DNA of 64,000 nucleotides from UBA6136 sp041178325 (GTDB taxonomy: Bacteria; Pseudomonadota; Gammaproteobacteria; Methylococcales; Methylococcaceae): positions 1 to 64,000 of the forward strand of contig JBEGVN010000017.1 in the NCBI GenBank assembly GCA_041178325.1, given 5' to 3'. The notes beneath the pieces are model-generated. The model did no database searches. It was not told the origin of the DNA and worked only from the letters and a program-made list of their open reading frames with translations. A program made the translations under genes and the position numbers. Shown in pieces: positions 53,905-62,775 of this stretch; within the stretch, counting starts at the first letter, position 1; each line of letters begins with the position of its first letter.

Positions 53905-55002
53905 ATGATTGATTTTGACGCTCCCATCGAAGCACAGATCCAGAAATTCTGGCGCTGGTGGCTATCCGAGATCACCCAGATCATCCCCGATCGGGCCTTG
54001 AAGCTTGTTACGCGACGGCAAGAACTTCTGATCCTGAGTTTGGATCAGGACCACTGGGTAATCCGTCGGGCACAGGGATCTCAAGAATCAGAGATACAGC
54101 GGGTCGCATTGAATGACCTGAGCCCAGGTCATTTTGCTGAATTCATCACAGAACATCCTGAACTCGCCGAAACGAAGATCTCGCTTCGACTGATCAAGGG
54201 TCAGGGGCTTCGGCGTCAGTTCAAACTCCCGATGGCTGCAGAGGAAAACCTGTCACAGGTCATCGGGCTTGAGATGGACCGATTGACGCCCTTCACACAG
54301 GATCAAGTCTCATTTGCCACACGAATCTTGAGTCGCACCAAGGCCACCCGACAAATCTTGGTTGAGCTTATCATTGCACCTCGAGACTTTCTCGAAAGCG
54401 CTCTTGAGAGCCTTTCCCATGCAGGATGGCTTCCGGTGAACGTTCACCTGGAAGGCGAAACCAAAATCAACGAATACAACCTCATTCCCGAAAGATTCAA
54501 ACCTCAGGGCGACAAGTTAGTCGAAATGCTGAACATTGGCCTCAGCAGCGCTATCTTGGCAATTTTGATTTTAATCCTTGTTCTTCCCGTCTGGATGACA
54601 CGAACTGAGGTCATGAAAGTTCAGGCTGAACTCAAGAAAACCACCAAGGCGGCAAAGGAAGTCGAGGGCATGCGTGAGCAAGCCGAAAAGCTTCTTCATC
54701 AGGCCCAATTCCTTCAGGAAAAGAAACGCTCGGAACCGATTCTAGTGGATGCCATGGATGAACTCACCCGAGTGATCCCGGATGATACCTGGCTCAATGG
54801 TCTTCAGTACGCCAATCACCGCGTGGTGATTCAAGGGCAGTCGCCATCGGCATCGGTTCTTCTCAAGCAGATTGAGGGATCACGTCATTTCAAGGATGTC
54901 AGCTTCGTATCACCGGTAACCAAAGATGCGGGTAACAATCTGGAGCGTTTCCAGATTGCCTTTGACGTCGTTAACGGGAGGTTCTCTGAAGAAGCTCATT
55001 GA
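53905..55002 (+). CDS. gspL: GspL-type assembly protein with PilN domain
   Basis: A 365-residue protein with a cytoplasmic actin-like/PilM-like part (about 1-205), one membrane helix (about 207-232), a coiled coil and a periplasmic PilN/ferredoxin-like domain (VIPDDTWLNGL...VVIQGQSPSASVLLKQIE). This is the Xps type of GspL, resembling a PilM-PilN fusion, that holds GspE at the membrane. It overlaps gspM. Confidence 0.9.
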   Translation: MIDFDAPIEAQIQKFWRWWLSEITQIIPDRALKLVTRRQELLILSLDQDHWVIRRAQGSQESEIQRVALNDLSPGHFAEFITEHPELAETKISLRLIKGQGLRRQFKLPMAAEENLSQVIGLEMDRLTPFTQDQVSFATRILSRTKATRQILVELIIAPRDFLESALESLSHAGWLPVNVHLEGETKINEYNLIPERFKPQGDKLVEMLNIGLSSAILAILILILVLPVWMTRTEVMKVQAELKKTTKAAKEVEGMREQAEKLLHQAQFLQEKKRSEPILVDAMDELTRVIPDDTWLNGLQYANHRVVIQGQSPSASVLLKQIEGSRHFKDVSFVSPVTKDAGNNLERFQIAFDVVNGRFSEEAH

Positions 55003-55588
55003 AAAGCTTCAACAACCCGTTGAAGTTAATACCAGCCGGCTGAGCGCCATCGCCCTGCTTGTAGGTGCGGTGCTGCTTCTGTTCATGGTCCTCATCTATC
55101 CTTTGATCAGTCTCGAATCGGACTACCGAGAGACCCTGGATCGCCAGCGCTTCAAGCTGCGACAGGCGAAACAAATCTTGTCGCTCAGAGAACCTTTAAA
55201 CCAACGACTTGAGAGCATCAAGGCACTCAGCAGCTCCAACGAGACGCTGCTGCCTACTACCACAGCTGCTCTGGCCAGTGCAGATCTTCAGACCCGAATT
55301 AAGCAGGTTGTGGGTGAAGCCGGTGGCGAACTCTCCAGTACTCAGGTCATCCCGGAAAAAAACGAGGAGAATGTCGTTCGTGTCGGGGTCAAGGTCAGAA
55401 TCAATGGCAGCACCCCGATCCTTCGAAATGTGCTTCACGCCTTCGAGTCTGGTAAGCCTGCCCTTTTCATTGATAACCTCAATATTCGGCCCATCCGGGT
55501 TCCCGGAAATCCAAGGGAAAAGAGCGTTGGACCTGAAGACAAGCTGAGCATCGACTTTGATGTAATCGGCTACATGCAGGCCCCCTGA
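54986..55588 (+). CDS. gspM: GspM-type assembly protein (non-standard start)
   Basis: A protein of about 201 residues with a short cytoplasmic tail, one membrane helix (LSAIALLVGAVLLLFMVLIYPL), a coiled coil and a periplasmic ferredoxin-like domain of the GspM type-b/XpsM family. No ATG, GTG or TTG lies at a suitable place. GGGAGG at 54976-54981 is followed by CTG at 54986 and by ATT at 54998, which overlaps the gspL stop. I use the CTG. An ATG at 54926 is open but lies 50 bases before this ribosome binding site. Confidence 0.85.
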   Translation: MKKLIEKLQQPVEVNTSRLSAIALLVGAVLLLFMVLIYPLISLESDYRETLDRQRFKLRQAKQILSLREPLNQRLESIKALSSSNETLLPTTTAALASADLQTRIKQVVGEAGGELSSTQVIPEKNEENVVRVGVKVRINGSTPILRNVLHAFESGKPALFIDNLNIRPIRVPGNPREKSVGPEDKLSIDFDVIGYMQAP

Positions 55589-55590
55589 CC

Positions 55591-56325
55591 ATGAAATTCG
55601 CGCTCGATCCCCGACTCAAACCCTACACTGTGCCAATCGGGCTGGGTGCAGGTCTTTTATTACTGGTGATTGTGATCTTGGTGGAGTGGTTCGCCTTCCG
55701 TCACAGCCTCGCTCAAAATAACAAGGCACCTCGCGCACCGAATCCGGAAACCTTGGGGGCTGCAGTTTCCCTCGAAGGGCTGGGGCTACCCCATGTCAGC
55801 GAATTTTCAGAGACCGTTGAACGGCCTCTTTTTATGGAATCCCGCAGACCCAGTCCTCCGCCACCCCCAGGCCCCCCGCCACGGTCTGAACCCCCAGCTC
55901 CTGTAACCTTCCAACTCATGGGCGTCATTGAGTCTCCAAAAGGCCGATTGGCGCTCATAGCCGAAGCCAAGGGAAAATACCGCAGGTTGCGCACCAAGGA
56001 GGCCATAGATGGCTGGGAAGTCTCTGAAATTCGAGATGATCGCCTGTTCCTGGAGCAGGGCGGGCTGAAACAGGACATTGGTCTCACCAAGAAGCGAGCT
56101 AAGACGGCAGGCGACAAATCTGCGCCGCCCCAACAACAAGCGCCGCAAGAGAATGAGGCAGCCCAACGACGGCAGCCCCACCCCCAAAGCCCACAAGGCC
56201 AGCCAAATGGGGAGCCCGTCGCACAACAACAATACCAGCAGCAACCCCACGCCTCCGCTGGAGGCCAGGCTCAGTACCCTGAAGACGGTCAGCAGCCTCC
56301 GGAAGATGTGGCTGAAGAAAACTAA
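55591..56325 (+). CDS. gspN: GspC/XpsN-like inner-membrane protein
   Basis: A 244-residue bitopic protein with a membrane helix (about 15-36), a Pro-rich spacer (PPPPPGPPP near 90) and a homology region VTFQLMGVIESPKGRLALIAEAKGKYR split as in GspC. The C-terminal 70 residues are Gln/Pro-rich low complexity. In the order gspEFGHIJKLM-N-D it corresponds to XpsN, the link between platform and secretin that replaces GspC. Confidence 0.82.
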   Translation: MKFALDPRLKPYTVPIGLGAGLLLLVIVILVEWFAFRHSLAQNNKAPRAPNPETLGAAVSLEGLGLPHVSEFSETVERPLFMESRRPSPPPPPGPPPRSEPPAPVTFQLMGVIESPKGRLALIAEAKGKYRRLRTKEAIDGWEVSEIRDDRLFLEQGGLKQDIGLTKKRAKTAGDKSAPPQQQAPQENEAAQRRQPHPQSPQGQPNGEPVAQQQYQQQPHASAGGQAQYPEDGQQPPEDVAEEN

Positions 56326-56410
56326 GCAGAAGCCTCAGGATTAGGCGCAACAACCGAAAAAATGCCATCGCCTCAGAACGATGCGCTAAGATTTAGGACC
56401 TAGCATCCAG

Positions 56411-58897
56411 ATGATTTCCATGCCGAACATCCATCCACGTCTCGTAATTCTCTCGCTATCAATGACTCTCCTTCTCGGAGGCTGTGAAGCGTTGGCGCCC
56501 GAGGCCATCAAGCGAACCCCGGTTCCTGCCAATCTGAAGATTGACCCGATCAATAATCAGAGCATGAACCAACGGCCCACGCAGAGTGAACCGATCAAAG
56601 CCCGAGCGCATAAGCCACCGGAATATTTTCCGGCCAAGAATAGTCTCCTAGGCGATGGAAACAACAAGTTGGGCAAAGCATCACCTGAAGTTGCCGCTGT
56701 CAGGAAAGAGGGAAAGTACACTCTTAACTTCGATGATGCGGACCTGAACGAGGTTGCCAAAACGATCCTGGATGAAACCCTCAAGATCAACTACATCATC
56801 AGCCCGAAGGTTTCGGGCAGAGTAACCTTACAGACAACACGTGCATTGGCTGAAGAGGAGTTAATCCCTACTCTCGAGACTCTTCTCAGACTCAACGGCG
56901 CGGTCCTTATCAAGGACAACGACATGTACCGTATCGAACCCGAGACCGCCGGAATTGTTGGCGCGCCCGGGGCTAAAATAGGAACACCCGGCCAACGAAT
57001 TCCCCCGGGTTTCCAATTACGGATCATTCCCTTGCGCTACGTCGGCGCCCAAGAAATGCAAAAAATCTTGGAACCCCTCATGCCGCCTAAGTCGATCATT
57101 CGGGTCGATACGACGCGAAACATGCTCTGGATCGCAGGATCATCTGAAGAACTCGTCACCGTCCTGGATACCGTCCAGCTTTTTGACGTTGACTTCATGA
57201 GCGGTATGTCCGTTGGTATTTACCCGTTAAGTAACGTCGAACCGGCGCTCATTGCAACCGAAATCCAGAAAATCATCGGCGACACCAATAAGGGTCCTCT
57301 GGCTGGACTGGTCAAGATTCTGCCGATTGATCGATTAAACTCGATTCTCGCCATCACTCCACAACCTCGCTACCTCGAAGAAATTGCGAGTTGGGTTGGC
57401 CGCCTAGATCGCTACAGCCCCAACCGCATGGGCAGCATCCACGTTTATCGCCTTCAGAATGTCGACGCGATTGAACTTGCAAAGACTCTAACCAATATCT
57501 TTGGCGGCCGCTCTGGCTCAGGTAGCAATGCATCGCTTCGTCCGGGCTTTCAAAACAGCAACATTGGCGCGAGCAGCACAAGCACCCCTGGTGGTGGTGG
57601 CAGTGGCTTCTCCAACTCTGCTGGCGATCTTGGAAGCAGCCCTTCCGGTGACCTCGGGATGGGCTCCTCATCGGGCAGCCTGGGATCTAGTATGGGTCCA
57701 AACTACGGCGCCGAGTCAGCCACGGGCTCTGGCTCTAGTGGCTTTGGCGGTGGATCCACATCCGGTGGCTATGACAGCTCCGGTGGCATGGGATCCTCCG
57801 GCGGCGGCTTTGGTTCGTCAGGGTCTGGTGGTGGGTTTGGCTCTTCAGGGTCTGGTGGCGGCTTCGGTTCTTCCAGCGGTGGCCTTGGACGAGGCACCCA
57901 ACAGAACCGATCCAGTCAGGCAGCTAACATTGGAAACATTCGGATTGTTGCCGATCCAGCCAATAATGCCTTGATCATCACGGCCAAGTATCAGGAATAT
58001 CAGGAAATCGAAACCGTCATTAAGGAACTCGATATTCTGCCGCTCCAGGTTCTGATTGATGCCACCATCGCCGAAGTCAAGCTAACAGACAACCTCCAGT
58101 ACGGCATCAAGTGGTATTTCAATTCAGGGAACTATGCCGGGGGCTTGGGAATCAAGGACATCTTTGGAGCATCTTCAGACTCCATAGCAGGAGCAGCAAG
58201 CCAGTACGGTTTGACCTACTTCATGAATTTCGGCAAAGAAGTCAAAGTTCTGCTACAGGCCGAAGCGGACAAAGGCAAGGTGAATATCGTTTCCTCGCCT
58301 TCCGTGATGGTCCAGAATAATCAGGAAGCAGCCATGCGCGTGGGCGATCAGGTACCGATTCTCACGGGCCAGTATGGCAACTTTACTGGCGGGGCGGCGA
58401 CCACAACGAACAATCCTGTCTACTCCTCATATAACTCAGTCCAGTATCGTGACACTGGCGTTTTGTTGAATGTTCGCCCGCGGGTGAACTCCGGTGGCCT
58501 CGTCTCCATGGACATCATCCAGAACGTCAGTAATGTCAACAAGGCTGGGCAGATTCAGGGAATATCATCACCCACCATTGCCCAACGCCAGATCAAGAGC
58601 AATGTCTCGGTCCAAAACGGCGAAACCCTCGTTCTTGGGGGCTTGATCCAGGAAAACACGGCCACCAACAAATCTGGCGTCCCTCTTCTCTATGAGCTCC
58701 CGGTGATCGGCGACCTGTTTGGCAAAACCGATATGACAACAGACCGGACTGAGCTGGTCGTCCTTCTGACTCCAAGAATTATTGATACCTCAAGCAAAGG
58801 GCGCGAGGTCACAAATGAATTCAGGCGTAAACTCACTGGCATGTATGACCCAGGCCCAACGACCATTGATCTGAGCGGTCGAAACTACAGCCCCTAG
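56411..58897 (+). CDS. gspD: Type II secretion secretin GspD (lipoprotein)
   Basis: An 828-residue outer-membrane secretin. The lipobox ends at Cys25 (LLLGGC). N0, N1 and N2 domains fill about 90-350; N3 is interrupted by a Gly/Ser-rich insertion (about 370-500). The secretin C-domain has VPILTGQYGN, the VRPRVNSGGLVSMDI block and the signature GVPLLYELPVIGDLFGKT. It forms the exit channel. An 85-base gap separates it from gspN. Confidence 0.97.
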   Translation: MISMPNIHPRLVILSLSMTLLLGGCEALAPEAIKRTPVPANLKIDPINNQSMNQRPTQSEPIKARAHKPPEYFPAKNSLLGDGNNKLGKASPEVAAVRKEGKYTLNFDDADLNEVAKTILDETLKINYIISPKVSGRVTLQTTRALAEEELIPTLETLLRLNGAVLIKDNDMYRIEPETAGIVGAPGAKIGTPGQRIPPGFQLRIIPLRYVGAQEMQKILEPLMPPKSIIRVDTTRNMLWIAGSSEELVTVLDTVQLFDVDFMSGMSVGIYPLSNVEPALIATEIQKIIGDTNKGPLAGLVKILPIDRLNSILAITPQPRYLEEIASWVGRLDRYSPNRMGSIHVYRLQNVDAIELAKTLTNIFGGRSGSGSNASLRPGFQNSNIGASSTSTPGGGGSGFSNSAGDLGSSPSGDLGMGSSSGSLGSSMGPNYGAESATGSGSSGFGGGSTSGGYDSSGGMGSSGGGFGSSGSGGGFGSSGSGGGFGSSSGGLGRGTQQNRSSQAANIGNIRIVADPANNALIITAKYQEYQEIETVIKELDILPLQVLIDATIAEVKLTDNLQYGIKWYFNSGNYAGGLGIKDIFGASSDSIAGAASQYGLTYFMNFGKEVKVLLQAEADKGKVNIVSSPSVMVQNNQEAAMRVGDQVPILTGQYGNFTGGAATTTNNPVYSSYNSVQYRDTGVLLNVRPRVNSGGLVSMDIIQNVSNVNKAGQIQGISSPTIAQRQIKSNVSVQNGETLVLGGLIQENTATNKSGVPLLYELPVIGDLFGKTDMTTDRTELVVLLTPRIIDTSSKGREVTNEFRRKLTGMYDPGPTTIDLSGRNYSP
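57803..57880 (+). repeat. In-frame 27-base tandem repeat inside gspD
   Basis: Two full units (57803-57829, 57830-57856) and one diverged 24-base unit encode GGFGSSGSG, GGFGSSGSG and GGFGSSSG. They lie at the end of a longer Gly/Ser-rich tract (about 57510-57890). The unit length keeps the frame, so copy number can change without breaking gspD. Confidence 0.85.
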
Positions 58898-58909
58898 AGA
58901 GAAAACACC

Positions 58910-59218
58910 ATGAGAAGTTATTCCTTAGTTATTTTTTGGGTGGTAATGGCTACGAGTCTTTCATGCCTGGCCGCACCGGCTGACCCGCCCCCGGCCCCGC
59001 CCGGGCTGATGATGAGTGATGAGGGACTTCGCGAGCGACAAGACCATCTTCTCAAGATGCATGACCTTTCCAATCGGATCCTCTCGGCAAAAGATCAAAA
59101 AGAGAAAGAGCGACTCAAGGAGGAACAGCTTCAACTAATGAAGTCATATGAACTCCAGCATCACCAGATGATGCAACGACACATGAAGGAAATGATGGAT
59201 AAGAAGCCGAAGCCCTAA
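58910..59218 (+). CDS. Small exported protein of unknown function
   Basis: A 102-residue protein that I do not recognise. It has a signal peptide (cleavage probably after SCLA, near residue 21), a Pro-rich spacer and a highly charged Glu/Lys/Gln/Met helix likely to be a coiled coil (RERQDHLLKMHDL to KEMMDKKPKP). It starts 12 bases after gspD and appears to be the last gene of the secretion operon. It could be a periplasmic accessory factor; no function is claimed. Confidence 0.75.
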   Translation: MRSYSLVIFWVVMATSLSCLAAPADPPPAPPGLMMSDEGLRERQDHLLKMHDLSNRILSAKDQKEKERLKEEQLQLMKSYELQHHQMMQRHMKEMMDKKPKP

Positions 59219-59769
59219 CCGGCGATTTGGCTTGCAATTAGCTTGGTCATGACAAAGTCGTCATAAACCACACCATCCCCTAGATCCGTAAATTCTTCCC
59301 GCGCGACACTGAATCCAGCTCGCTGATAGGCTTGGATCGCGCGGGTATTTTGACGGAACACATAAAGATCGATGCAGAGTGCCCCCCCATCGAGGGCAGC
59401 ATTCGTTATCGAACGTAGCACCCAAGATCCAAGCCCTCGCCCCCAGTGATCGGGGTGAAGATAGAGTTTGGATAGTCGCATCCGGCGACTGGCCGTTTCC
59501 AGCCGATAGGCGACAAAACCAGCTCGGCCTCCAGACATCATGACCCAGAAGGTTTTCTCCCCACCCACATGGGCGGCTTCAAGCGCAGGTCTTGAATAAC
59601 TTCTCGCCCAAAGCCGCTCGGAGATGTCCGAGGAAAAAAGGTGAGGCTCATAAGCCGCCCGCCAGAGAACTTTGGAATAGTCCACCAATAGAGGAAAATC
59701 CGAGGCTATGACTTCGATGAGCCTTGGGCTAGCGGGATCAAACAAGTCCGTCTCAGGCGGGATTTTCAC
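59215..59769 (-). CDS. GNAT-family N-acetyltransferase
   Basis: A GNAT protein of 184 residues. The acetyl-CoA binding motif A is LYLHPDHWGRGLGSWVL, and motif B follows in QNTRAIQAYQRAGF. Substrate unknown. The start is uncertain: GTG at 59769 lies inside the end of the Nif3-like gene; a TTG at 59796 is possible. It overlaps the stop of the small exported protein gene. Confidence 0.88.
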   Translation of the reverse strand: MKIPPETDLFDPASPRLIEVIASDFPLLVDYSKVLWRAAYEPHLFSSDISERLWARSYSRPALEAAHVGGEKTFWVMMSGGRAGFVAYRLETASRRMRLSKLYLHPDHWGRGLGSWVLRSITNAALDGGALCIDLYVFRQNTRAIQAYQRAGFSVAREEFTDLGDGVVYDDFVMTKLIASQIAG

Positions 59770-60535
59770 TGTCGATATAAAAGCAGTCCAGATCAAATCG
59801 CTCCTTCAAAAGCGCCATCAGAGACTGGACACCAAAGACCTCAGTGGCATGGTGTCCTCCGGCATACATATGTATCCCCGCCTCCTTACTTTCATGCCAA
59901 TCATGTTCGCTCATTTCACCCGTCAGGTAGGCATCAAGCCCCGCAAGATGAGCAAGGGCCCAATCACGGTTAGCTCCCCCCGTGATGATGCCCAACGTCC
60001 TTACCTTGGCCGTCTCATCAGGGCTCGCAAAAAGAACCGCATGATTGAGAGTCTGGGCGATTTTTACCCTTAAAGCAGACGCCAGGGGTTCCTCCTCAAA
60101 AATCCCATGAACACCCGTCGGCTTTCCTTTGTAATCACCAAAGGGTGACAACTGCGTCAAACCCAACGCACGGGCAAGACCGGCCGCATTTCCAACAAGC
60201 GGGTGCGCATCGAGTGGCAAGTGGTAAGCAAAAAGACTGATTTCATTTTGAACCAGAGGAAAAATCCGACGAGCGTAGGCACCCACCAAGGGCTTTGGCC
60301 CTGAAAAATGCCAGAGTAAACCGTGATGAACAATCAGGGCATCGGCCTTGGACTCAACAGCCCGATGAATCGAGTCAAAGGTCGCAGACACGGCAAAGCC
60401 TACGCGCCGAATCGTGTCCTTTCCCTCGACCTGTAAACCGTTAGGGCCGTAGTCGGCATAACCCGAAACCCCGAGCGTTTCAGCAAGGAATAGCTCAAGG
60501 GCTCTGCGCGTGATTATTCCAGATTCAGAATTCAT
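59753..60535 (-). CDS. Nif3-like dinuclear metal centre protein
   Basis: A 260-residue NIF3/YbgI-family protein. Metal ligands are in DALIVHHGLLW (His pair), AYHLPLDAHPLVGN and the C-terminal GGHHATEVFGVQSL. E. coli YbgI/DUF34 is of uncertain activity (GTP cyclohydrolase I type 2 in old annotation). The ATG overlaps the thiD stop as ATGA. Confidence 0.94.
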   Translation of the reverse strand: MNSESGIITRRALELFLAETLGVSGYADYGPNGLQVEGKDTIRRVGFAVSATFDSIHRAVESKADALIVHHGLLWHFSGPKPLVGAYARRIFPLVQNEISLFAYHLPLDAHPLVGNAAGLARALGLTQLSPFGDYKGKPTGVHGIFEEEPLASALRVKIAQTLNHAVLFASPDETAKVRTLGIITGGANRDWALAHLAGLDAYLTGEMSEHDWHESKEAGIHMYAGGHHATEVFGVQSLMALLKERFDLDCFYIDSENPA

Positions 60536-61359
60536 CGGGCCACGTCTCCCACTCCAAGCGCCATAGCCCGATCTGAGCGAGCTGGAAACCATTGCCCACG
60601 TCCCAAGGGATAAGCGGCCTGAAGTGCGTTATAGGTGAATGCCTGAGCGCCAAAGACTGACTCCTTCTCTCCTTTCCCACAAGCAAGACCTCCAGCTAAA
60701 GCAGCCGCTAGCGTACAACCCGAACCATGATAGTCATGAGGAAGGCGTGGCCAACTCCATTCGGACAACCCATCCGGCCCATACCAGCGATTAATCACAG
60801 AGCCCCCCTCATCATGAGTCCCCGTAACCATAACGTGGCGCGCCCCCAAGGCCATCAGTCGCTCAGCACATTCCCGAAGATCCTCCCGACCCGCCAAGCG
60901 TCGCGCCTCTGGCACATTCGGCGTCACCCAAGTCACCCTCGGCAAAATATCCTGCCGAAGCACGGAGAGAAGCTGATCGCCCGCAAGGTCAGTCCCTCCG
61001 CCTGCTGCCAAAACGGGATCCAGCACCACAGGCACAGAGCCCGCCATATCAATCAAATCCACCACCTTTCGAGCAATCCTATGCGATCCCAAAAGACCGA
61101 TCTTGATGACCGTCACATTGAGGTCATGGAGCAAAAGAAGCCCCTGAGCCATCAAAGCTTCTGGATCTTGAGGATAAACTCCGACCACATTCTGGCTATC
61201 CTGTGCCGTCAGCGCAGTAATCAAAGTCGCGGGATGTGCTCCCATAGCGCGAATCGCCTCAATATCTGCCTGTATTCCTGCCCCTCCTGTTGGGTCATGG
61301 CCTGAAAGACAAAGAACAACCGGGGGCGATATCAGTATGTCTGGTGAGGTGGATTTCAT
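60532..61359 (-). CDS. thiD: Hydroxymethylpyrimidine (phosphate) kinase ThiD
   Basis: ThiD phosphorylates HMP and HMP-P in thiamine synthesis. The 275-residue ribokinase-fold protein has LSGHDPTGGAGIQADIEA, VLDPVLAAGGGTDL and the anion hole/catalytic DYHGSGCTLAAALAG. The ATG at 61359 has GGGAA upstream. I see no TPP riboswitch before it. Confidence 0.95.
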   Translation of the reverse strand: MKSTSPDILISPPVVLCLSGHDPTGGAGIQADIEAIRAMGAHPATLITALTAQDSQNVVGVYPQDPEALMAQGLLLLHDLNVTVIKIGLLGSHRIARKVVDLIDMAGSVPVVLDPVLAAGGGTDLAGDQLLSVLRQDILPRVTWVTPNVPEARRLAGREDLRECAERLMALGARHVMVTGTHDEGGSVINRWYGPDGLSEWSWPRLPHDYHGSGCTLAAALAGGLACGKGEKESVFGAQAFTYNALQAAYPLGRGQWFPARSDRAMALGVGDVAR

Positions 61360-61445
61360 GGACAAAGTTTCCCATAGGCGAAGCAAGCCTCACAATCAAT
61401 ACTGGGCGAATCATCCTATCTTTCGAACCCTCGGAGCTGATCTTG

Positions 61446-61451
61446 TATAAT
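61446..61451 (+). promoter_or_regulatory. -10 element upstream of alaC
   Basis: A perfect TATAAT on the plus strand in the thiD/alaC divergent gap. TTCGAA lies 18 bases upstream as a poor -35. A small hairpin CGGGG-N6-CCCCG (61452-61467) begins right after it and would cap the transcript. Confidence 0.5.
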
Positions 61452-61552
61452 CGGGGGTCGGGCCCCGTCATCTCATCCGACAGGGGATGCGCTTTCAGGC
61501 TCGGCCCAAAGACATAACCAGCGATCCCAGCCAGCAAGCGCCAGAGTCAAGG

Positions 61553-62737
61553 ATGGAAGAATTCCAACGCATCAAAAGACTGCCCCCTTACGTCTTCAAC
61601 ATCGTCAATGAACTCAAGGCCAAGCAGCGGGCTGACGGCGTTGACATCATTGATTTCGGTATGGGCAACCCTGATAGGGCCACGCCACAACATATCGTGG
61701 ACAAATTGATTGAGGTCTCTCAAAAAGGCACCTCCCATCGCTATTCAGTTTCTAAAGGTATCATTCGTCTCAGAAAAGCCATTTGCGGCTGGTATCTCCG
61801 TCGTTTCGGCGTTGAGCTTGATCCAGACACGCAGGCGATTGTGACCATTGGCTCGAAGGAAGGCCTTGCCCACCTCGCCATGGCCACGATGGGTCCAGGC
61901 GACGCTGCGCTGGTCCCCAACCCCGCATACCCCATCCATCCCTATGGTTTCGTCCTGGCAGGTGCTGATGTCCGCCACGTACCATTGGTTCCTGGCGTTG
62001 ACTTTTTCGAGGAGCTTGAGAAAGCCATCAAGACCTCGTGGCCAAAGCCCAAGATGCTGGTTCTCAACTTCCCCGGGAACCCGACCACCCAGTGCGTTGA
62101 TCTCGAGTTTTTTGAAAAAGTCGTCGCACTTGCCCGGGAATACAAGATCTGGGTCGTTCATGACATTGCATACGCAGACATCGTATTCGATGGCTATGTT
62201 GCCCCATCCATCCTTCAAGTCCCGGGAGCTACCGACGTCGCCGTAGAATTTTTCACCCTATCGAAAAGCTACAACATGCCGGGTTGGCGTGTCGGCTTCA
62301 TGTGTGGAAACCGCGAACTGGTTGCCGCCTTGGGTCGGATCAAATCGTATCTCGACTACGGCACCTTTGCGCCCATTCAGGTCGCCGCCATCACCGCCCT
62401 CGAGGGCCCTCAAGACTGTGTGCAGGAAATCTGCAACATTTACAAAGGACGCCGGGATGTTCTTTGGTCCAGCTTGGCCGGGATTGGCTGGGAAATTGAA
62501 AAACCAAAAGCCACTATGTTCATGTGGGCGCCAATTCCGGAGCCTTATCGCCATCTTGGCTCACTCGAATTTGCAAAGAAAGTTCTCCTCGAAGCACAGG
62601 TCGCGGTCTCCCCTGGCATCGGTTTTGGGGAATTTGGTGACGATCATGTTCGTTTCAGCCTGATCGAAAATGAACATCGAACCCGACAGGCCGTCAGGGG
62701 CATCAAAAACATGATGCGCAAGGACGGATTGGCCTAA
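61553..62737 (+). CDS. alaC: Alanine-type aminotransferase AlaC
   Basis: A class I aminotransferase of 394 residues with the AlaC/YfdZ start FQRIKRLPPYVFNIVNELK. FGMGNPDRATP, NFPGNPTTQCV, VVHDIAYADIVFDGY and the PLP lysine in FTLSKSYNMPGWRVGF are present. It makes alanine from pyruvate and glutamate. Location directly before hom is a common proteobacterial order. The ATG at 61487 would give 22 more, poorly conserved residues. Confidence 0.95.
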   Translation: MEEFQRIKRLPPYVFNIVNELKAKQRADGVDIIDFGMGNPDRATPQHIVDKLIEVSQKGTSHRYSVSKGIIRLRKAICGWYLRRFGVELDPDTQAIVTIGSKEGLAHLAMATMGPGDAALVPNPAYPIHPYGFVLAGADVRHVPLVPGVDFFEELEKAIKTSWPKPKMLVLNFPGNPTTQCVDLEFFEKVVALAREYKIWVVHDIAYADIVFDGYVAPSILQVPGATDVAVEFFTLSKSYNMPGWRVGFMCGNRELVAALGRIKSYLDYGTFAPIQVAAITALEGPQDCVQEICNIYKGRRDVLWSSLAGIGWEIEKPKATMFMWAPIPEPYRHLGSLEFAKKVLLEAQVAVSPGIGFGEFGDDHVRFSLIENEHRTRQAVRGIKNMMRKDGLA

Positions 62738-62775
62738 GGCCGTAACCCCGAACAGGAACACCCAGAGGAAACGCC

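Noticed and set aside
61360..61445. Possible TPP riboswitch before thiD
   Set aside because: No CUGAGA-type conserved core or matching stems are visible in the short leader.
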